Assembly (NCBI RefSeq): GCF_011378905.1
Contig: NZ_WTPY01000011.1
Location: 29,255 to 93,254 of the forward strand
DNA length: 64,000 nt
Source of the DNA: Paraglaciecola sp. 20A4
GTDB lineage: Bacteria > Pseudomonadota > Gammaproteobacteria > Enterobacterales > Alteromonadaceae
Direction: 5' to 3'
The notes beneath the pieces were generated by a model. It saw only the letters and a list, made by a program, of their open reading frames with translations. It did not search any database and was not told the DNA's origin. This document shows positions 35,477-45,796 of this stretch, piece by piece. The stretch's first letter is position 1. Every line of letters starts with the position of its first letter. The position numbers were made by a program, and so were the translations under genes.

Positions 35477-37909
35477 TTACTGTACAAATACAATATTGTC
35501 TTTCTGCCAGCTAAATTTTACTTCAAGAGTGTTCGTGTCGCTGTCCCACCTTGCTCCGCTATTAGCATTAAGAAATACCGTTTTGTCTTCAATCAACTCC
35601 AGTTGATTGTCACCAATCCTTACTTGATTAATACTCTGAGTCCAATTATGGATCCATAAAGTAATCATCCGTTTATTCGGCATACCTTTGAAGTTACCTT
35701 TTCGCTTTAAACTGAACTCAAGTGTATTTTGGGTACCCTTAGCATCGGTGCCGCGTTTTGCAGAAAACGTAATCGTTTCGAACGCACCGTCGCGTATCGC
35801 ATGCTGGTTTTTGCCATCATCGTTATACATAACACTGCTAGAACTTGAAATACTCTGATCGGCGTAATAATGTAAGTCCAACGACTCAGTGGCGTAATTA
35901 TCACTGCTTAGTACCGGTATCGTCATAGGTATTATGGATCCACCTCGCGCAAAAACAGGTAAAAGTTTAATATCCGTGGCAACGGTAATGGTTTGCTCTC
36001 CGTCGTATCGCTCGTCGCTCCAAAAGTTAAACCACACGCCTTTAGGTAACCTAATACTTACTTCTTTCATATTTGCGCTGGTGATTGGTTTTACCAGTAA
36101 CGCATCCCCCCAAAAATATTGATCCTTTTCGTCAATCAAGCTTAAGTCACTCTCGTCCTCAAAGAACATCGGGCGCATTAGTGGCATGCCCGTCAAGCTA
36201 TTTTCATATGCTAACGAATAATTGTAAGGCAACATGGCGTAGCGTAATTCAACATATGAGCGCAAGATTTCTTTGGTTTTACCTTTATGATAGACCGGTT
36301 CTGGGGCTATATTATCTTGAGCATGGGGCCTAAACACTGGCTGAAATACGCCATATTGTAACCATCTTATATACATTTGCGGGTCAAATACCTCCCCACC
36401 AGCGAATCCGCCCAAATCAGAATGGGTGTAGCCCAGTCCGAATAAGCCCATTTGCAATGACAACTCGACCTGAGGTTTCAAGCCGTCCCAGGAACGGCTG
36501 ACATCACCGGTCCATGGGATCATTCCATAGCGTTGAGAGCCAACGAAACCAGAACGCATCATAATAAATGGGCGCGTATTGGGTGCTAATGAAAGTTGGT
36601 TTTGGTAAACCTGCTCCGCCCATTTATGCCCATAAGCATTATGAATTTCGTCACCTGTCGCAACAATACCGTTTAGGTTATGTAACATATCACCAGGATG
36701 TACTTCAGGCTCACCCAAATCGCCCCACCAGCCTGCAACACCTTGTTTGAAAAGTTCAGCATAGGTTAGATTAAACCAATCACGTGCATCTTGATCAAAC
36801 ACATCGACTAACCCTGTGTTGCCAAAATAGAAGTCAAACTGATAAGGCGCCCCTTCACTATTCAGTGCCAGAGCATTATTGCTCACTGCGTCTTGCCATT
36901 TTTTTGATGATGATAAGATAAAAGGCTCAGTAATTAATATTGTTTTGACACCATCACGGCGCAAATCACTGATCATTTTCAGCGGTGTGGGGAATGCTTT
37001 ATTATCCCAGCTTAGATTTCCCATATGGCCTTTGATATCAGCCCCAAACCAATACAAATCAAGCACAATGGCATCTAGTCCAAAACCAGAATCCTGATAT
37101 AATTTGACCGTATCACGCACTTCTTGCTCACTTCGATAACCAAAACGCGAAGCGAAACTACCCAGTGCCCAACGTGGAGGCAATGGTTGCTTTCCAGTCA
37201 CTGTGACAAGGTGCTCTATAAGTTGCGGATAGGTATCCCCTGCCACCACAATATAACTGGTGCGCCCGCCCATCGCTTCGAAACGCATCTCATCAGAGTC
37301 AGTGGCACCTAAATCCATATAACCACGAGCCGAATTATCGAATATCAAAACGTATTTTTTGCTCGACATGATCGCTGACAAACCAAAATACATTTGTTTT
37401 GATTCGGTGGTGTAACCATAATGGGCTTTGTTATATAGCGGTAAACGCTGGCCACGTCGATCCATCCCGACAATTCGTTCACCACCACCAAGTAATTTTT
37501 CATTATTTTGTAAGGCAAAGCTAAAACCGCGCTGATTATCATCAATAAACAAACCACCTTTTTCAGCCAACAACAATTTATCGTCTCGGTAATAGCGAAT
37601 ACGCAGTGGAGACTTTTCAATTTCAGCACGTATGCCCTGGGCTGAAAAAACAATCGTTTCAGCCTCATTCGTTACCGTCAATTTAGCAGGCTTTGCTACC
37701 CCATCGATGGCAAATGAAGGTAGTTGCTTCACATCATTTGGCTGATAAAACACTTCAAATGCGTCATTAGCTAACGCGGTGATGCTCACGTCGCCTTCAT
37801 CTGTTTGAATCTGCAGTACTTGCCCATTGAGTGAATGAGATAAATACTCACTACTGGAGGCTGAAAATGCCAAAAGGAGTAAGCATAAGCCGATAGATCG
37901 TCGTGTCAT
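35477..37909 (-). CDS. GH31 alpha-glucosidase or 4-alpha-glucosyltransferase, secreted
   Basis: About 810 residues from the chosen ATG at 37909 (ggacgg upstream, start MTRRSIGLCLLLLAFSASSS, a good signal peptide); an earlier ATG at 37942 would add 11 residues. The GH31 nucleophile motif is WWGDLGEPE (Asp about 397 from this start) and the acid/base lies in PWTGDVSRSWDG (Asp about 469). The GDLGEPE form resembles the alpha-transglucosylase Agd31B of Cellvibrio rather than xylosidases. It acts on alpha-glucans outside the cytoplasm. The esterase and a decayed amylase gene follow in the same direction. Confidence 0.9.
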   Translation of the reverse strand: MTRRSIGLCLLLLAFSASSSEYLSHSLNGQVLQIQTDEGDVSITALANDAFEVFYQPNDVKQLPSFAIDGVAKPAKLTVTNEAETIVFSAQGIRAEIEKSPLRIRYYRDDKLLLAEKGGLFIDDNQRGFSFALQNNEKLLGGGERIVGMDRRGQRLPLYNKAHYGYTTESKQMYFGLSAIMSSKKYVLIFDNSARGYMDLGATDSDEMRFEAMGGRTSYIVVAGDTYPQLIEHLVTVTGKQPLPPRWALGSFASRFGYRSEQEVRDTVKLYQDSGFGLDAIVLDLYWFGADIKGHMGNLSWDNKAFPTPLKMISDLRRDGVKTILITEPFILSSSKKWQDAVSNNALALNSEGAPYQFDFYFGNTGLVDVFDQDARDWFNLTYAELFKQGVAGWWGDLGEPEVHPGDMLHNLNGIVATGDEIHNAYGHKWAEQVYQNQLSLAPNTRPFIMMRSGFVGSQRYGMIPWTGDVSRSWDGLKPQVELSLQMGLFGLGYTHSDLGGFAGGEVFDPQMYIRWLQYGVFQPVFRPHAQDNIAPEPVYHKGKTKEILRSYVELRYAMLPYNYSLAYENSLTGMPLMRPMFFEDESDLSLIDEKDQYFWGDALLVKPITSANMKEVSIRLPKGVWFNFWSDERYDGEQTITVATDIKLLPVFARGGSIIPMTIPVLSSDNYATESLDLHYYADQSISSSSSVMYNDDGKNQHAIRDGAFETITFSAKRGTDAKGTQNTLEFSLKRKGNFKGMPNKRMITLWIHNWTQSINQVRIGDNQLELIEDKTVFLNANSGARWDSDTNTLEVKFSWQKDNIVFVQ

Positions 37910-37982
37910 TTTCCGTCCATTTGAAATGTGTGTTTTAATCATATTATCTTATTTACAGTAACAGCGAAATTAAGCGGGTATA

Positions 37983-38864
37983 TCAATGGATTTCAAATAA
38001 CCACTTAATTGCTTCGGTAAAAGATTGCCCCCACAACAGCTCATTGTGTTGCCCCTGTGGCACACTCACAAACTTCATATTATTGCGAGGGTGGCCTTGT
38101 TGTTTCAGTAGTCGTTGCATCTTGTCCGCGTCTGAAATCATGCCGTCTCCTTCGCCGCTGCCATACAACATAAATAAGCGAGCCTTATTATTAGCTCGAT
38201 GCAATTTGGTATCACTGAACACGTCGTGTGAATACCAATAGGACGGTGAAAATATGCCTGCCTTACCAAATACATCAGGATAATGATGAATTGCATAATG
38301 AGACATTAAGCCACCCATAGCACTGCCCATTATGGCCGTATTTTGCGCATCACTGAGCGTACGATAATTGCTGTCGATATAAGGCTTAACCACTTCAACT
38401 ATCAGTTGCATGTAATTTTTACCTTGCGCATCACCGAAACGTTCATTTGGCCAAGGGCTTAGTTCGTTCATGCGAAAGTCACCGCCATTGTCGATACCGA
38501 CGACAATGAATTCACGCCCTGATTTTTTAGCAAGCGAATTAAGGCTTTCGTCTACTTTCCACTCATCAGCGTATGCTGTTGCATTGTCAAAGAGATTTTG
38601 CCCATCGTGCATGTATATGACGGGATAAGACTGTGTTTCATTGTCATAATCTGGTGGTAAATACAGGCGCACAATGCGCTGACGGTCAAGTCCAGGGATA
38701 AGAAATGGATAAGGTAAAATAGATACATTGGCTGCTGCAGTAGAAGCCCTCTTTTCAATTTGTCCACAGCCAGAAACACCCATTAGCGCAACACTAACTA
38801 CGATAACCGATAGCAACATTCTACTCGCGCTACGCGTCCACATTCCCATTACAACCCGCCTCAT
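37983..38864 (-). CDS. Lipoprotein esterase, alpha/beta-hydrolase (CE1-like)
   Basis: A 293-residue protein with a lipoprotein signal (VALMGVSGC, lipid Cys33). The hydrolase fold shows VIYMHDGQNLFDN, the nucleophile elbow GSAMGGLMS, and the C-terminal PQGQHNELLWG His region. It belongs to the enterochelin esterase/CE1-like group. The gene lies between GH31 and the broken amylase gene, all on one strand, so it may remove acyl groups from sugars bound for the GH31 enzyme. The substrate is inferred from context. Confidence 0.85.
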   Translation of the reverse strand: MRRVVMGMWTRSASRMLLSVIVVSVALMGVSGCGQIEKRASTAAANVSILPYPFLIPGLDRQRIVRLYLPPDYDNETQSYPVIYMHDGQNLFDNATAYADEWKVDESLNSLAKKSGREFIVVGIDNGGDFRMNELSPWPNERFGDAQGKNYMQLIVEVVKPYIDSNYRTLSDAQNTAIMGSAMGGLMSHYAIHHYPDVFGKAGIFSPSYWYSHDVFSDTKLHRANNKARLFMLYGSGEGDGMISDADKMQRLLKQQGHPRNNMKFVSVPQGQHNELLWGQSFTEAIKWLFEIH

Positions 38865-38898
38865 TCAGTTACTTGGCTAAAAAAAGAGCCTTCAAATA

Positions 38899-39821
38899 TT
38901 ATACTGCGAGACTCAGTACCAGAGATTGTAACGGTCCTAGGCTTATTGAGATATGCCCTTTTTGATTTTCCACAACAAAATTTACTTTTTGCCCGGTTAG
39001 TACCAGTCATTCTCGTCAGGTTGTGCTTTACGTGAGCCATTCCCGGTCCATTTCGCAGGTGACTCAAAAAACTTACCATCGGCCAAATCATGAAATTCGC
39101 CACCAAGCGGTTGGTAATGACCAGTCGTCTTCGGTACTTTGAAATCTTGCCCAACAACATAGTAAAAGTTGTTATCCCGGGCATATTCGACAGACGTTTC
39201 ATCATTTTCACCAAAATCAGCGCGCTCATCAGGCTTGGCAAGCGAGTGATAATTTCGCGCCACGTGATTTGGAACAATATCAATGATTACCCGCATATCG
39301 TTGGCATGTGTGCGCATTATCAATGCTTCAAATTCTGCTAGACGGTTAGCTGGGTTGTCAGCAAGATCAGGATCCACTGAGTAGTAGTCCTTGACCGCAT
39401 AAGGCGAACCAGCGCGTCCTTTCACTACATCAGGATCATCTTGTGAGATGCCAAATTTAGTGTAATCGGTAATCACATCATGGTGGGGCACGCCGGTATA
39501 CCAAATATGACTCACACCAAGCTCCTTAATTTCCTTAAGCGCTGTATCAGTAATATCGCTAAACTTGCCCACACCATTTTCTTTAATTGTGCCCCATGGC
39601 TTATTGGTGGTGTTCGTATTACCGAACAGCCTAGTGAAAACCTGATAAACCACTGGCTTGCCACCCTTAACATTAACATCTGTCACCGTTTCGTTTGTTT
39701 CCTTTAGGCGTTGAGCCGCTTGAGTTTTTATTTGATCGGAGCAGGCTAATAGAGCTGAGGTCATCAATATTAAGGTAAATATTCGGGTGCTATATTTATA
39801 TTTTTTCATCTGTGCGTGCAT
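38899..39821 (-). pseudogene. GH13 alpha-amylase gene with internal deletion
   Basis: The N-terminal 274 residues are a proper GH13 enzyme: lipoprotein signal (SALLACSDQ), KPVVYQVFTRLFGN, and catalytic region I DIVPNHVARN. The frame stops right after PDENDWY at 38997. Two bases over, a second frame (39000-38899) reads LTGQKVNFVVENQKGHISIS and GPLQSLVLSLAV before its stop. This looks like the last strand region of an amylase C-terminal beta-sandwich. The middle, with the nucleophile and acid/base regions, is missing. The simplest reading is an internal deletion of roughly 300 codons that also shifted the frame. The product cannot be catalytic. Confidence 0.82.
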
Positions 39822-40165
39822 GGTTTTGGTATCCTAATAAAGCGACACATTTCACTGACTGCGATCCATACAGTACGGGTAAAATATTAACAGTTTAATC
39901 ACAAATGATACTCGTAAGAGCATGATTCGAATAGCATATTACATACGTATTCATAGGTTCATTACTAACCAGTTGCGCTTAATAAGTTACCCAATGTCAA
40001 TTTTTAACGTCATATACAATAGAATCCTTTTAATGTGTTATAAAAAGACTTATCAGTACATTATTTCATCCAGATTTTGAGCTATCCATCTAGATTAGTT
40101 CATATATTTAGATATGATTATTATGATGTGTTTTTGTTCGATAACGAGATAAGGCTGGGTAACCA
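39822..40165. other. Intergenic region between divergent amylase remnant and DUF1801 gene
   Basis: 344 AT-rich bases containing the promoter side of the glucan genes and of the DUF1801 gene. No ORF or clear regulator site was seen. Confidence 0.4.
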
Positions 40166-40570
40166 ATGAGTGAAGATATTCAGGCGGTATTGGCTGGCTA
40201 CCCACAACAAGCAATCAGCCAGTTTTTATCAATTCAAAATTTAATATTTTCTCTCGCGAACATCAATAAATTGAATCCCGTTGAAGAAACTTTAAAATGG
40301 GGTGAGCCAAGTTATAAGGTTAAAGGCGGTAGTGCCATTCGAATAGATTGGAAAGCAAAGGATCCCAGTTTCATCAAGGTATACTTTCATTGCCAAACAA
40401 TTTTGCTTTCAACATTCAAAGAGATTTATCCAAACGACTTCATTTACGAAGGCAATAGAGCAATAGCTATCCCTCTTACTAGCAAGATTGAACTTACCCC
40501 TCTAGGTCATTGTTTAACGCTTGCGTTGAAGTACCACACCCTCAAGCATCAACCTCTATTGGGTGCATGA
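40166..40570 (+). CDS. DUF1801 domain protein
   Basis: A 134-residue soluble protein with the DUF1801 pattern: EETLKWGEPSYKVKGGSAIRIDWKAKD, then VYFHCQTILLSTFKEIYP and GNRAIAIPL. The family has an iron chaperone/frataxin-like fold but no agreed function. It is a single gene with a modest ribosome site. Confidence 0.85.
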   Translation: MSEDIQAVLAGYPQQAISQFLSIQNLIFSLANINKLNPVEETLKWGEPSYKVKGGSAIRIDWKAKDPSFIKVYFHCQTILLSTFKEIYPNDFIYEGNRAIAIPLTSKIELTPLGHCLTLALKYHTLKHQPLLGA

Positions 40571-40626
40571 ATATAAAAACACATTGGAAATAACGCAGCG
40601 AAAGTAGGCATAACATTTTGTTCAGC

Positions 40627-41646
40627 TTAGGTCCGAATGATGCGATTCCTTCCCTGCTCTTTTGCTTGATAAAGTCGCGCGTCAGCAGCCTTATAAATCT
40701 GCGCTAAATTATTCCCATCTAAAGGCCAGCGAGCAACGCCTATGCTGACAGTAATATTAAGTGTAAAATCATCGATGGTAATATCTTTTTCAACTGCCTG
40801 CCTCAATCGCTCTGCGACTTGCTGCGTCTGCGCCTCATTTGTATTAGGTATTAACAAACAAAATTCCTCACCACCAAAACGAAACGCCCAGTCATTTCTA
40901 CGACGCATCTCATTTATCAATCTAGATACCTTTACCAGCACCTCATCCCCCACATCGTGGCCGTATTGATCATTGACCTTTTTAAAATGATCGAGGTCAA
41001 GCAGCAGCATAGATACGGATTGCTGGTCTTGGGGAATACTTTGACACAGCATTTCAAAGACGGAATTAAGATGCAGACGATTATTCAAGCCCGTTAAGGG
41101 ATCAATAGCTGCCATCTGTTGCAAACGCTCTACCATAGCAGTCCGTTTAGATTCGTAGGTATAAGACAACACCCAGATGGCCGTTAAACACAGAGCAATA
41201 TTGACAACCGCAATAGGGTTAATATCAGGATTTTTAAGCAAATGAGCAAAGATAAGTACACCAATCCCTGCCCCTAAATAGACAATGGTAAACCAACTGC
41301 CCAATTTAATACCAAGCAATAGATACGATAAAACAGGGATAATATATAACCACGTATACAAGGTTGAATTAAATGAAATACTATATATTCCAATCAATAT
41401 TACTGAATATAAGGCAACCAAAAAAACTGAAGACCATAACGTAAGATTGGGTGTTTTCTGATGAATAGTCAGGATACCAATAGACAGGATTACTAGCCCT
41501 AATTCGATTCCCGCGTAGACTTTAAAACCCGCTTGCCAGTTACTGACGACAAAAATACAGCCAGCAAATATGATAACGAGCAATACCGCTTTTAATACAT
41601 TGCGCCGATAATCAAATTCGTTGGCCCATAACTTGGAAATCACCAT
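40627..41646 (-). CDS. Membrane diguanylate cyclase (GGDEF)
   Basis: A 339-residue protein. Six hydrophobic segments in residues 15-165 form a membrane domain without a named sensor. The GGDEF domain follows (180-339), with the active loop FRFGGEEF at 258-262. The product-inhibition I-site RxxD (Arg249-Asp252) lies five residues before it, so the enzyme should make c-di-GMP from GTP and be feedback-inhibited. It may feed biofilm or matrix decisions in this strain; no direct target is adjacent. Confidence 0.92.
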   Translation of the reverse strand: MVISKLWANEFDYRRNVLKAVLLVIIFAGCIFVVSNWQAGFKVYAGIELGLVILSIGILTIHQKTPNLTLWSSVFLVALYSVILIGIYSISFNSTLYTWLYIIPVLSYLLLGIKLGSWFTIVYLGAGIGVLIFAHLLKNPDINPIAVVNIALCLTAIWVLSYTYESKRTAMVERLQQMAAIDPLTGLNNRLHLNSVFEMLCQSIPQDQQSVSMLLLDLDHFKKVNDQYGHDVGDEVLVKVSRLINEMRRRNDWAFRFGGEEFCLLIPNTNEAQTQQVAERLRQAVEKDITIDDFTLNITVSIGVARWPLDGNNLAQIYKAADARLYQAKEQGRNRIIRT

Positions 41647-42643
41647 TAAACTATCTATTCCCCTTTGACAACCGCGTTTGTGTTGAATTTCCAGTAACCA
41701 AATAACGGTTAGCCAAAACCTGATCTATTTACTGAGTATACCTACAATGAGTGAGTTGACCATTTAGTATGCATTAACACTTGAAAAAGTATTGATACGT
41801 TAATCCGCACATTGATGCAGGTATTTGTGACACCTGTGGCTTTTCATCCTCACAACAACGGTCGCATACTGTCGATGAACGCTATGTATTCAACGGATTA
41901 TAAAACACATAATAAGTTAATGTTTTAGGATTAATTAACTGGTCCCGTTATCGTAATGGACTATTTTTACCGCCTTGGCGATCAACACCTGAGGGCACTT
42001 GTCGTTATTTTTCGACTTCGGATTGACCGTCAAGACAAGGCTTTATGCCAGAAACTGTTTCTCTGCATACTCGTGGACTGTGGTTATCACATTGCTCACA
42101 AAATTTAGCGCAGTGGTCCGCTGGCAATCTGCTTTAACAATGGCAATTGAAACCATATCCTCAACACTCGCACCCATTTGTTTCTAAACGGATCGTCTAT
42201 AGTCATTGCCCGAGTCATAATCATTCCCAAGTTTAGATAATTAATAAGGCTATTGGTCTTAATTCAGATCATGTAAGCGCATTTAACCGTTGAATGCAGG
42301 GTTATCAAGCAGTAGTTGAATTACGCTGCAAGTAGTTGACCGAATTTTAAATAAAATGCGGCGCAAAGCAGTCCCTTACAAGCAATAAATATTGCATATT
42401 CATTGCGCTGATAGAATTGAATGATAGACATTCTAAACAGACTTATTAAGATACAACTAGAGAAGCTAGGATGCTGTGTCTCGGATACCTTTGTGTATTG
42501 ATTCTTTTCTAACTTGAAATGTGTACAAATAACGACGATATAATCTGACAACATCAACTAAGGTGCAAACTCACCATCTTTAATCGTGTCAGCTATTTTA
42601 TCATTTTATTGTAGAGTGAGTTAATAAGCGGCTTGGTAATTGA
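41647..42643. other. About 1 kb without a convincing gene
   Basis: No full-length gene is visible. On the minus strand at about 41939-42186 a short frame (MGASVEDMVSIAIVKADCQ onward) is stopped and then continues in coding-like sequence, which may be a decayed gene, but I could not name it. The promoter of the TPR gene should lie near the right end. Confidence 0.4.
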
Positions 42644-45643
42644 ATGCGTATGAACGGAAAACGTAGTAGTCAATTTAAAATGTTAGTTAAGCGTGAGCAG
42701 CAAACAAATGTATGGATGCAATGTTCACCCCAGATCACAAGAACCATACTATTTGCCTTACTCGTTACAGTTTTTCCTGTAACCGTATGTTCCGCTCAAA
42801 GTGAGCAAGATGTAACTACATCCACAACACTCGGGCAATCCGGCAGTTCGTGGTATGTAAAAGGCGAATACGACAAAGCTATAGAATACTTTGAACAAGC
42901 ACTTGCCAGTAACGTTGAAACCTATGGTAAAGCACATCCTAATGTCGCAACGCTCCACAATAACCTAGCGCTGGCATGGAAGGCGAAAGGCCAATATGAC
43001 AAAGCAATTTATTATTATGAGTTAGCTCTCGCCAACAATCTCGAATATTTTGGTAAAGATCATCGAGAAGTTGCTTCAATACGCAGCAATTTAGGCTTGG
43101 TCTGGTATGCCAAAGGACAATATGATAAAGCAATTGATTATTATGAATTAGCGCTCGCTAGTAGCCTTATTAATGTAGAGCAAAATCACTCGTTCGTGGC
43201 CACTATACGCAGCAATATAGGACTGGTTTTACAAGCTAAGGGCGAGTATGACAAAGCCATTCACAACTTTGAATTAGCCCTTGAAGATGGCGTTGCTACT
43301 TATGGCGAAGACCATCCATCTGTGGCCATTAGGCGCAGTAATTTAGGCAGTGCTTGGGAAGCTAAAGGCCAGTATCAAAAAGCGTTAACGTATTACGAAC
43401 TCGCACTTAAAAGTGGTATCGCAAACCTTGGTGAAGACCATCCAACAGTGGCCACTCGGCGCAACAAACTAGGAAGTGCATGGCAAACACTTGGTCAATA
43501 TGGCAAAGCAATTCACTATTACCAGTTAGCGCTAACCAGCAGTATTCGTTCCGTCGGGGAGAATCATCCCTCGGTCGCGATAATACGGAATAGCTTAGGC
43601 AGTGCCTGGGAAGCAAAAGGCGAGTATAACAAAGCGATTGAACAGTACGAAAAAGCCCTTGTTATCAACGTGCGTACTTTTGGTAAAAACCATCCCGATG
43701 TAGCGAATACACGTAGACAACTGGGTCGCGCTTGGCAAGAAAAGGGCCAGTATAAAAAAGCCTTGGACTATTATGAGCAAGCTTTGGCAAGTGATATTAA
43801 AACGTTTGGTGTGGAACATCCCAATGTAGCAGTTTCACGCAGGCTACTTGGTAGTCTGTGGCAGGCAAAAGGTCAATACGATAAAGCGATTGAATTTTAT
43901 GAGCTCGCACTATCTTCTAGCCTGTTAACATTCAGTGATAGCCACCCTGACGTGGCAAGCATTCGCCGTCAGCTCGGCAGCGCATGGCAAGAAAAAGGCC
44001 AATATGAAGTCGCTTTAGCGTATTACGAACAGGCCTTAGCAAGTGATAGACAAATTTTTGCAGAGCAACACCCAAATGTAGCTGCTACACAAAGCTTGTT
44101 GGGCAGTCTATGGCAGGCAAAAGGTCAGTACGATAAAGCGATTGAATTTTATGATCTGTCTCTTGCAAGTAGTCTTACAACCTTTGGCGATAGCCATCCT
44201 GACGTAGCAAGCACACGTAGACAGCTTGGTAGCGTTTGGCAAGAAAAAGGTCAATATGACAAAGCGATGGAATACTATACGCAGGCACTGGCAAGTGTTA
44301 TTCAAACCTTTGGTGAAGAACATCCAGATGTAGCGCGCACTCGCAGGCTACTTGGTAGTCTATGGCAAGTACAAGGTCAATATCAAAAAGCAGTCGAATA
44401 TTATGAACTTGCGCTTGAGCAAGCGCTACTTATCTTTGGTGAAGATCATCCTGATGTTGCAAAAATTCGTAATAATTTAGGCAGTGCATGGCAGGCTCAA
44501 GGTCAATACGATAAAGCCAGAGAGTATTATGAATTAGCAATACAAGGTGCCCGACGATCCTTGGGCGAAGAGCACCCTATTGTAGCGACCACGCGAAGTC
44601 ATATTGGTAGCCTTTGGTTGGCTAAAGGTCAATACGATAAAGCTTTTGAATTTTATGAACAGGCATTAGCCAGCAATATAAAAATATTAGGGGAGGATCA
44701 TCCAGATGTGGCTGAAACACGCAGTAGTCTCGGCCGGATATTAAAAGCCAAAGGTCAATACGCTGAAGCCATTACCTATTACGAGCAAGCGCTTAATAGT
44801 GGTATCAGAACCTTAGGTGAAGATCACCCTTCAGTTGCTATCAGGCGTAGTAATTTAGGCAGTTTGTGGGCGGCTCAAGGACAATACGATAAAGCCATCG
44901 AATATTATCAGTTAGCCCTTGCCAGTGGGATCAAAACCTTTGGTGAAGATCACCCTTCGGTCGCAATTAGGCGCAGTAATTTAGGCAGTGCATGGGAATC
45001 ATTAGGTGAATACGACAAAGCGATTGAATATTATACGTTAGCCCTTGAAGGAGGCATTAAGAACTTTGGTGAAAACCATCCTTCGGTGGCAAAAAGGCGC
45101 AGTAATTTAGGAAGTGTATTCAAATCATTAGGCCAATATGATAAAGCCATTGAATATTATGAGCAGGCATTAAAAAGTGGCATTTTAACGCTTGGTAAAG
45201 ACCATCCATCTGTTGCTATTAGGCAGAACAATTTAGGTAATTCATGGCAAGCTAAAGGTGATTACGACAAAGCCATTGAATATTATCAACGCGCTTTAAA
45301 GACATACATCTCATCCGTGGGTGAGGATCATCCTAATGTGGCCACCACACGCAGTAATTTAGGTAGCGCATGGCAAGCGAAAGGAGAATACGATAAGGCG
45401 ATTGAGTATTATGAGTTAGCCTTGGAAAATAGTCTCGATAACTTTGGTCAAAATCATCCGTCTGTTGCGACAACTCGTTCTAACTTGGGCAGTGCGTGGC
45501 AGGCAAAAGGACGATATAAAAAAGCCCTTAAATATTATCAATTAGCCTTAAAAACGGGGCTCGAAATCTATGCGAAAGACCATCCTTTCATAACGGCAAC
45601 ACGCAATAATATAGACATTGCAAAGGACGCTCGCTGGCAGTAA
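42644..45643 (+). CDS. Giant tetratricopeptide repeat protein (22 kinesin-light-chain-type TPRs)
   Basis: A 999-residue protein. An N-terminal export signal (about 30-50, TILFALLVTVFPVTVCSA) is followed by 22 nearly identical 42-residue units, each built like NLGSAWQAKGQYDKAIEYYE, then LALASGI.TFGEDHPSVA. The 42-residue period with the DHPSVA turn is the kinesin-light-chain TPR type (TPR_10/12), not the 34-residue form. There is no other domain. It would form a long superhelical scaffold in the periplasm or on the surface that binds peptides or proteins. Near-identity of units suggests recent expansion. Several in-frame starts exist; none has a strong ribosome site. Confidence 0.85.
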   Translation: MRMNGKRSSQFKMLVKREQQTNVWMQCSPQITRTILFALLVTVFPVTVCSAQSEQDVTTSTTLGQSGSSWYVKGEYDKAIEYFEQALASNVETYGKAHPNVATLHNNLALAWKAKGQYDKAIYYYELALANNLEYFGKDHREVASIRSNLGLVWYAKGQYDKAIDYYELALASSLINVEQNHSFVATIRSNIGLVLQAKGEYDKAIHNFELALEDGVATYGEDHPSVAIRRSNLGSAWEAKGQYQKALTYYELALKSGIANLGEDHPTVATRRNKLGSAWQTLGQYGKAIHYYQLALTSSIRSVGENHPSVAIIRNSLGSAWEAKGEYNKAIEQYEKALVINVRTFGKNHPDVANTRRQLGRAWQEKGQYKKALDYYEQALASDIKTFGVEHPNVAVSRRLLGSLWQAKGQYDKAIEFYELALSSSLLTFSDSHPDVASIRRQLGSAWQEKGQYEVALAYYEQALASDRQIFAEQHPNVAATQSLLGSLWQAKGQYDKAIEFYDLSLASSLTTFGDSHPDVASTRRQLGSVWQEKGQYDKAMEYYTQALASVIQTFGEEHPDVARTRRLLGSLWQVQGQYQKAVEYYELALEQALLIFGEDHPDVAKIRNNLGSAWQAQGQYDKAREYYELAIQGARRSLGEEHPIVATTRSHIGSLWLAKGQYDKAFEFYEQALASNIKILGEDHPDVAETRSSLGRILKAKGQYAEAITYYEQALNSGIRTLGEDHPSVAIRRSNLGSLWAAQGQYDKAIEYYQLALASGIKTFGEDHPSVAIRRSNLGSAWESLGEYDKAIEYYTLALEGGIKNFGENHPSVAKRRSNLGSVFKSLGQYDKAIEYYEQALKSGILTLGKDHPSVAIRQNNLGNSWQAKGDYDKAIEYYQRALKTYISSVGEDHPNVATTRSNLGSAWQAKGEYDKAIEYYELALENSLDNFGQNHPSVATTRSNLGSAWQAKGRYKKALKYYQLALKTGLEIYAKDHPFITATRNNIDIAKDARWQ

Positions 45644-45707
45644 TACCAAGCATTGATGCTGCTTTATAAACTAAATAGTGAATAACATTAAGGCTATAAT
45701 TAACGCA

Positions 45708-45737
45708 AAAAATAACCGGCTAATGCCGGTTATTTTT
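45708..45737 (+). terminator. Rho-independent terminator after TPR gene
   Basis: Arms AAAAATAACCGGC (45708-45720) and GCCGGTTATTTTT (45725-45737) close on a TAAT loop with A and T runs at the base. It lies between the TPR gene and the convergent TonB receptor gene and can serve both. Confidence 0.85.
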
Positions 45738-45796
45738 ACGCTAACAAATTTAAATCGCTCCTATTTACTCAAGACTAAATGGGAGCGACCCATCGA

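Noticed and set aside
38861-39283. Separate 140-codon minus-strand frame over the amylase remnant
   Set aside because: It is out of frame with the GH13 sequence; the correct remnant frame is the one ending at 38899.
41939-42186. Minus-strand short frames as a gene (MGASVEDMVS onward)
   Set aside because: Interrupted by a stop after 44 codons, no clear family and no ribosome site; kept only as a possible decayed gene in the gap note.
42321-42557. 78-codon minus-strand frame upstream of the TPR gene
   Set aside because: No ribosome site, no recognisable family; likely chance in AT-rich DNA.
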